Assembly: GCF_001592285.1 (NCBI RefSeq)
Contig: NZ_BCWQ01000006.1
Span: 1-64,000 of the forward strand
DNA from: Hydrogenophaga pseudoflava NBRC 102511
GTDB lineage: Bacteria > Pseudomonadota > Gammaproteobacteria > Burkholderiales > Burkholderiaceae_C
Direction of reading: 5' to 3'
Length of the DNA stretch: 64,000 bases
Shown here: one piece after another, positions 61,069-64,000 of the stretch
Layout of the letters: each line of letters begins with the position of its first letter
How positions within the stretch are numbered: the stretch's first letter is position 1
Position numbers and translations under genes: made by a program
Notes under the pieces: model-generated
The model's database searches: none
The model's input: only the letters and a program-made list of their open reading frames with translations
Told to the model about the DNA's origin: nothing

Positions 61069-61860
61069 TCACATGGAGAAGAGGTCACCCTGCCCCGCCC
61101 CGTCGGCGTCCTGCTGCGTAGCGGCCAGGGCCTGGTCCATCCATTGCTGGAGGCTCTGCACAAACCGCGATTCCATCAGCGCCCGCCCCTCACCCCTTTG
61201 AGGCCCCTGCAACACCAGCAGTCCCAGCCCGTAGGCCAGCACCTCGTCGTGCAACTGCTGGGCGGCATCCGGCGTCAGTCCGCAGGTCTGGAGGGTTTCC
61301 AGGCAGGGCTGCAGCGCGTCCGCCAGGCGCCCCTGCAGCACCGACGCCGATACACCCGCCTCGCCAGCAGCCTCCTGCACACCGTGTCCGCCGTGCAGGA
61401 CCAGCTCCAACCGCTGGGCGTCACCCGCCAGCCACGCCCACCAGGCCACCGAGCGCTCGATGAACAAGGTTCGCGCCAGCGCCGCCTGCGCAGAAGACAC
61501 CGGACTGCCGTCCCTGCGCGGCCGGACTGTGCGGTCACCGCGCGGCGCCCTGATGCCAGACACCAGGTCGGCCAGTTCCTGCACGACGCGTTGCTGCAAC
61601 GCGGACAGGATCGCCTCCCGCCCCGGGAAGTAGGCGTAAAGCGCACCGGCGGTGTAGCCCGCACGCTGTGCCAGCTGCCGCATGTTGAAGCCCTGCCCCC
61701 CGGCCTCCTGCCACAGCGCCCAGGCCACATCCAGCAGCTGTTGCCGCCGCTCGTCACCAAAACGCTGCTGCCGCGCCTGGCGGTCGGCCATGCGCTGCTG
61801 TTGCTGGCGAAGCTGTTCCGGCGTCAGGACCGGGGTGATGGCATCGAATTTGACTGACAT
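61069..61860 (-). CDS. TetR/AcrR family transcriptional regulator
   Basis: A 263-residue regulator. The TetR HTH is at about 38-85 (MRQLAQRAGYTAGALYAYF), preceded by a Gln/Arg-rich N-terminal extension of about 35 residues that is longer than usual. The C-terminal ligand domain is family-typical but cannot be assigned a ligand. It has GACAAT 6 nt before the ATG and a perfect palindrome at 61899-61913, so it is probably autoregulated. Confidence 0.87.
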   Translation of the reverse strand: MSVKFDAITPVLTPEQLRQQQQRMADRQARQQRFGDERRQQLLDVAWALWQEAGGQGFNMRQLAQRAGYTAGALYAYFPGREAILSALQQRVVQELADLVSGIRAPRGDRTVRPRRDGSPVSSAQAALARTLFIERSVAWWAWLAGDAQRLELVLHGGHGVQEAAGEAGVSASVLQGRLADALQPCLETLQTCGLTPDAAQQLHDEVLAYGLGLLVLQGPQRGEGRALMESRFVQSLQQWMDQALAATQQDADGAGQGDLFSM

Positions 61861-61866
61861 GGCTCG

Positions 61867-61872
61867 ATTGTC
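61867..61872 (-). promoter_or_regulatory. -10-like GACAAT, 6 nt before the tetR-type gene
   Basis: On the minus strand GACAAT is followed by CGAGCC and then the ATG at 61860. No Shine-Dalgarno sequence sits at a usual distance; AAGGA lies upstream of the -10. It is a candidate leaderless start. Confidence 0.35.
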
Positions 61873-61898
61873 TATTTCCTTGGTGTTTGTTTGATTAT

Positions 61899-61913
61899 AT
61901 GAACGCGGTTCAT
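61899..61913. promoter_or_regulatory. TetR-type operator ATGAAC-GCG-GTTCAT
   Basis: A perfect 6-bp inverted repeat with a 3-nt centre lies 39-53 bp upstream of the regulator's start. It is immediately followed by a second palindrome, ATTTAATTAAAT (61912-61923). The 15-bp form is the size expected of a TetR-dimer operator. Confidence 0.7.
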
Positions 61914-62094
61914 TTAATTAAATCAAGATTTTCCGTTTGTTGGTGATTTGTTAGAACAAAACCATTCCAGCAGTTCTCCTCTTGGTTTTCTGGTTGAACA
62001 CCAAGTGAGTCATTCCATCTAAATGCCAACAACGCCCGGTTCCTGACCGTCGAAAACTTCAACAGAATCAAAGGGATTGGCAACAGAACCTCGC

Positions 62095-62124
62095 TTGACT
62101 TCGGAGCAGTGCTTCGCTTAAGCT
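62095..62124 (+). promoter_or_regulatory. Promoter of the NlpC/P60 gene (TTGACT-N18-TAAGCT), 6 nt before ATG
   Basis: TTGACT (62095-62100) matches the -35 consensus in five of six bases. TAAGCT (62119-62124) lies 18 bp on and ends six nucleotides before the ATG at 62131. No Shine-Dalgarno sequence is present, so a leaderless mRNA is predicted. Confidence 0.5.
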
Positions 62125-62130
62125 GCCTCG

Positions 62131-62691
62131 ATGCGTGTTCTCTGTGTCGCCGCTCTTCTTCTGGGATGTGCCTTGTGCCAGGCCGCCCCCAACGACCAGG
62201 AGCCCGACGAGATGGTGCGAATGCTGGAGGAACGCGGAGTGATGGCTCGGCTGGGCTCACAGCTGCAGCAGGCCAGAAGCGACATGGGAGAACGTGCATC
62301 CGATCTGGTGGTGCGCGCCATGGGGTTCCTGGGCGTGCCATACCGCTACGGCGGCAACAGCGTGGACACCGGCTTTGACTGCAGCGGCCTTGTCCGGGCG
62401 GTCTATGAACAATCCTTCGGCAAGATCCTTCCCCGCCGGGCCGACCAGCAGGCGGCTGCCACGGAGGTCATTGACCGCAGCGACCTCAAGCCCGGCGACC
62501 TCGTTTTCTTCAACACCATGAGACGTGCGTTCAGCCATGTGGGCATCTACCTGGGCGAAGGCAAGTTCATCCACGCCCCTCGCGCCGGAGGTGCCGTACG
62601 CGTGGAAGACATGCGTGTGGCTTACTGGCGGACACGGTTCAATGGCGCGCGCAGGGTGCCACTGAGCAGCCAGGACGTCGGCAGTCCCTGA
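62131..62691 (+). CDS. Secreted NlpC/P60 family peptidoglycan hydrolase
   Basis: A 186-residue exported endopeptidase-type enzyme. The signal peptide covers the first ~19 residues (ends CQAAP). The NlpC/P60 catalytic domain is at about 57-165, with Cys84 in GFDCSGL, His136 in FSHVGIYLG and His148 as third residue. It should cut bonds in cell-wall peptides. It stands between a long AT-rich leader region and a bidirectional terminator, so it is monocistronic. Confidence 0.9.
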   Translation: MRVLCVAALLLGCALCQAAPNDQEPDEMVRMLEERGVMARLGSQLQQARSDMGERASDLVVRAMGFLGVPYRYGGNSVDTGFDCSGLVRAVYEQSFGKILPRRADQQAAATEVIDRSDLKPGDLVFFNTMRRAFSHVGIYLGEGKFIHAPRAGGAVRVEDMRVAYWRTRFNGARRVPLSSQDVGSP

Positions 62692-62737
62692 CCTGTTGCG
62701 GTTGATCACGCGCCACCCGCAGCGGGGACAGGTCAGC

Positions 62738-62765
62738 AAAAAGGCGCCGCAAGGGCGCCCTTTTT
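62738..62765. terminator. Bidirectional terminator between convergent genes
   Basis: AAAAAGGCGCC pairs with GGCGCC...TTTTT (one extra C) over a short loop. The A-run and T-run ends make it effective for both the NlpC/P60 gene and the convergent oxygenase gene. Confidence 0.85.
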
Positions 62766-62780
62766 GTAGAGTCCTGGCGC

Positions 62781-63635
62781 TCAGCCGCGCTTCTGGATCG
62801 TGCGCCTGAAGTAGCGCTCGCGCACTCGGCGCGCCGTGCGCCAGAGCACCGGGGGGGCGAAATCCTGGCCCAGGCGCCACATCACACCAGAGAAGCTCTC
62901 CTCCGGCCGCGACTTGAAAATGGTGGTGTGGATGCCGTCCGCCTCGCCTTTCGGACGCCCGTTGGTGTAGTAGTACAGCGCCAGCGACTTGCGGGTCATG
63001 TCCTCCGGACAGTTCAGGGGGTCCGGATGGCCGTGGAAGGAGTCGCTGGTGGTGGTGAAGATCGCCAGGCGGTTGAACACCGGCAGGATCTTGTCGCCGC
63101 AGAACTTGGTGTCCTTGTCCCACAGCTCAAGGTACCCACCGTACTCCTCCTTCCAGTCCTTGTTCAGGTACAGCAGCACGTTGATGCGGCGGTCCAGGAA
63201 GGTGCTGTCGTGCTTGTTGAAGTCGGCGTGCAGCTTCAGCAGGCCTCCGCGACGGATCTGGTGCAGGCCCCCCCCGCGCAACAGCGGGTCGGGAATCAGG
63301 TTGTCGATGCCGGTGAGCTTTTCGAGGAACTGCAGGAACGGGATCGAGTGGAACTGGTAGAACAGTTGGCGGGTCACCGGGCCGAACTGGGTTTCGTCGG
63401 CGCAGACCAGCTTGATCTCGGTCTGGCGGTTGTAGTTGTGCCAGTCGATGTCGGCGGGCTTCGGAAACTCGGCCAGCACCGCCTCGGCCACATCCGGGGG
63501 CAGGAAGTTGTCCAGGTGGATGTGGGGGAACGGATTGCCCTTGGCGTACCGCTCCGCGTTATCCACAGCCAGTTGAAGGTACTTGGGATCGTCAAACACA
63601 AAACGATCGCTCAGATCCACGGTGGACATGTCCAT
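62781..63635 (-). CDS. 2-oxoglutarate/Fe(II)-dependent oxygenase family protein
   Basis: A 284-residue double-stranded beta-helix oxygenase. The iron ligands are H136 and D138 (LLKLHADFN) plus a distal His in SFHGHP (H201 or H203). R215 (TRKSLALYYY) is the likely 2-oxoglutarate binder. The arrangement resembles prolyl-hydroxylase-like families, sometimes found in surface-polysaccharide loci. A TGAGGAG ribosome binding site precedes the ATG. The substrate is unknown. Confidence 0.85.
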   Translation of the reverse strand: MDMSTVDLSDRFVFDDPKYLQLAVDNAERYAKGNPFPHIHLDNFLPPDVAEAVLAEFPKPADIDWHNYNRQTEIKLVCADETQFGPVTRQLFYQFHSIPFLQFLEKLTGIDNLIPDPLLRGGGLHQIRRGGLLKLHADFNKHDSTFLDRRINVLLYLNKDWKEEYGGYLELWDKDTKFCGDKILPVFNRLAIFTTTSDSFHGHPDPLNCPEDMTRKSLALYYYTNGRPKGEADGIHTTIFKSRPEESFSGVMWRLGQDFAPPVLWRTARRVRERYFRRTIQKRG

Positions 63636-63771
63636 GCGCTCCTCAGGAAGGGGTCGGGTCGATCCGACAAAACCTGACGATGCTAGGTCGCAAGACTTAA
63701 GATGCGTTTAAGCGTTCAGCCATCGTGGTCTGGTCGCTGGCGGTGCGGCCTGCCGCATCCTCATGCGGACA

Positions 63772-64000
63772 TCAAGCCTGGGCAGCGGGCACCGGTGGCA
63801 GCGCGATACAGAACGTGGCACCCTCACCTGGCGCCGCCACGGCGACGAGCTCACCGCCATGACGGTGCACGATGCGCTGCACCGTGGCCAGACCGATGCC
63901 GATGCCGGGAAACTGGTCCTCCCGGTGCAACCGCTGAAATGGCTGGAACAGCCGGTCAGCGTGGGCCATGTCGAAGCCCGCACCGTTGTCCGAGACGCAT
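63772..64000 (-). CDS. Sensor histidine kinase, C-terminal ATPase domain (partial)
   Basis: The frame runs off the right edge and ends with TGA at 63772-63774. The visible ~75 residues contain the kinase G1 box (VSDNGAGFD), the F box (FQPFQRLH) and the G2 box ([18 protein letters not shown]), ending [10 protein letters not shown]. The sensory and dimerisation parts are outside the window. The boxes resemble those of bacteriophytochrome-like kinases, but the fragment is too short to decide. Confidence 0.88.
   Translation of the reverse strand, partial: CVSDNGAGFDMAHADRLFQPFQRLHREDQFPGIGIGLATVQRIVHRHGGELVAVAAPGEGATFCIALPPVPAAQA

Noticed and set aside
61910..62341. A 143-codon minus-strand frame in the AT-rich gap
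   Set aside because: Half of it is antisense to the NlpC/P60 gene and the rest covers an AT-rich regulatory region; no family resemblance or ribosome binding site.

Overview
The window is GC-rich, tightly packed bacterial chromosome, almost certainly from a betaproteobacterium of the order Burkholderiales, most likely family Comamonadaceae (Hydrogenophaga/Acidovorax-like). This rests on gene order and protein character: the run ndk-rlmN-pilW-rodZ-ispG-hisS-yfgM-bamB-der-hfq-hflX-hflK-hflC-DUF2065-hisZ-purA, the sucA-sucB-lpd-zapE block, and HisZ-dependent histidine synthesis. I found no rRNA, tRNA, CRISPR array, insertion sequence, phage gene or plasmid origin. Most of the window is ordinary core genome, and I do not see a clear, wholly new multi-gene system in it.

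Layout. 1-7.1 kb: the tail of an unidentified gene, a YgiQ-type radical SAM protein, a GAF protein, and a small catabolic group (FAD monooxygenase + DUF2783 protein, a LuxR-type regulator, a divergent crotonase). 7.2-16.4 kb: an envelope/glycan block, with a bactofilin, GspA/GspB, a multi-pass glycosyltransferase-like protein, a methyltransferase, then after a 362-bp gap a UDP-glucuronate decarboxylase (UXS) followed by GT2, GtrA, an unrecognised membrane protein and a degenerate ABC ATPase, each junction overlapping by 4 bp. 16.4-21.9 kb: fatty-acid beta-oxidation genes (acyl-CoA dehydrogenase divergent from thiolase-FadB-like-SDR). 21.9-28.2 kb: a two-subunit chromate transporter, a Yip1-like protein, a lipoprotein, rlmB, an ABC ATPase divergent from a TesA-like esterase, and mnmH (tRNA 2-selenouridine synthase).

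28.2-49.1 kb is a long minus-strand block of housekeeping genes. It covers tRNA and rRNA modification, histidyl-tRNA synthetase, isoprenoid synthesis, outer-membrane assembly, GTPases, the Hfq/HflX/HflKC group, purine synthesis, chromosome segregation (scpB) and pseudouridine synthases. 49.1-57.6 kb: bamD, an orphan PP2C phosphatase, zapE and the 2-oxoglutarate dehydrogenase operon sucA-sucB-lpd, which has stable hairpins in its leader and at both internal junctions. 57.9-64 kb: an ArsR regulator, propionyl-CoA synthetase, an isochorismatase-fold hydrolase, a TetR regulator with a clear palindromic operator, an NlpC/P60 hydrolase, a 2OG-Fe(II) oxygenase, and the ATPase end of a sensor kinase cut by the window edge.

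The most interesting observations are two. First, several monocistronic genes have a -10-like hexamer exactly 6 or 7 nt before the start codon and no Shine-Dalgarno sequence, which predicts leaderless mRNAs. Second, the ABC-type ATPase closing the glycan operon carries Gln where the catalytic Walker B Glu should be, lacks the switch His, and has no permease partner. Gene starts given here are chosen from family length, ribosome binding sites and overlaps, and are less certain than the ends.
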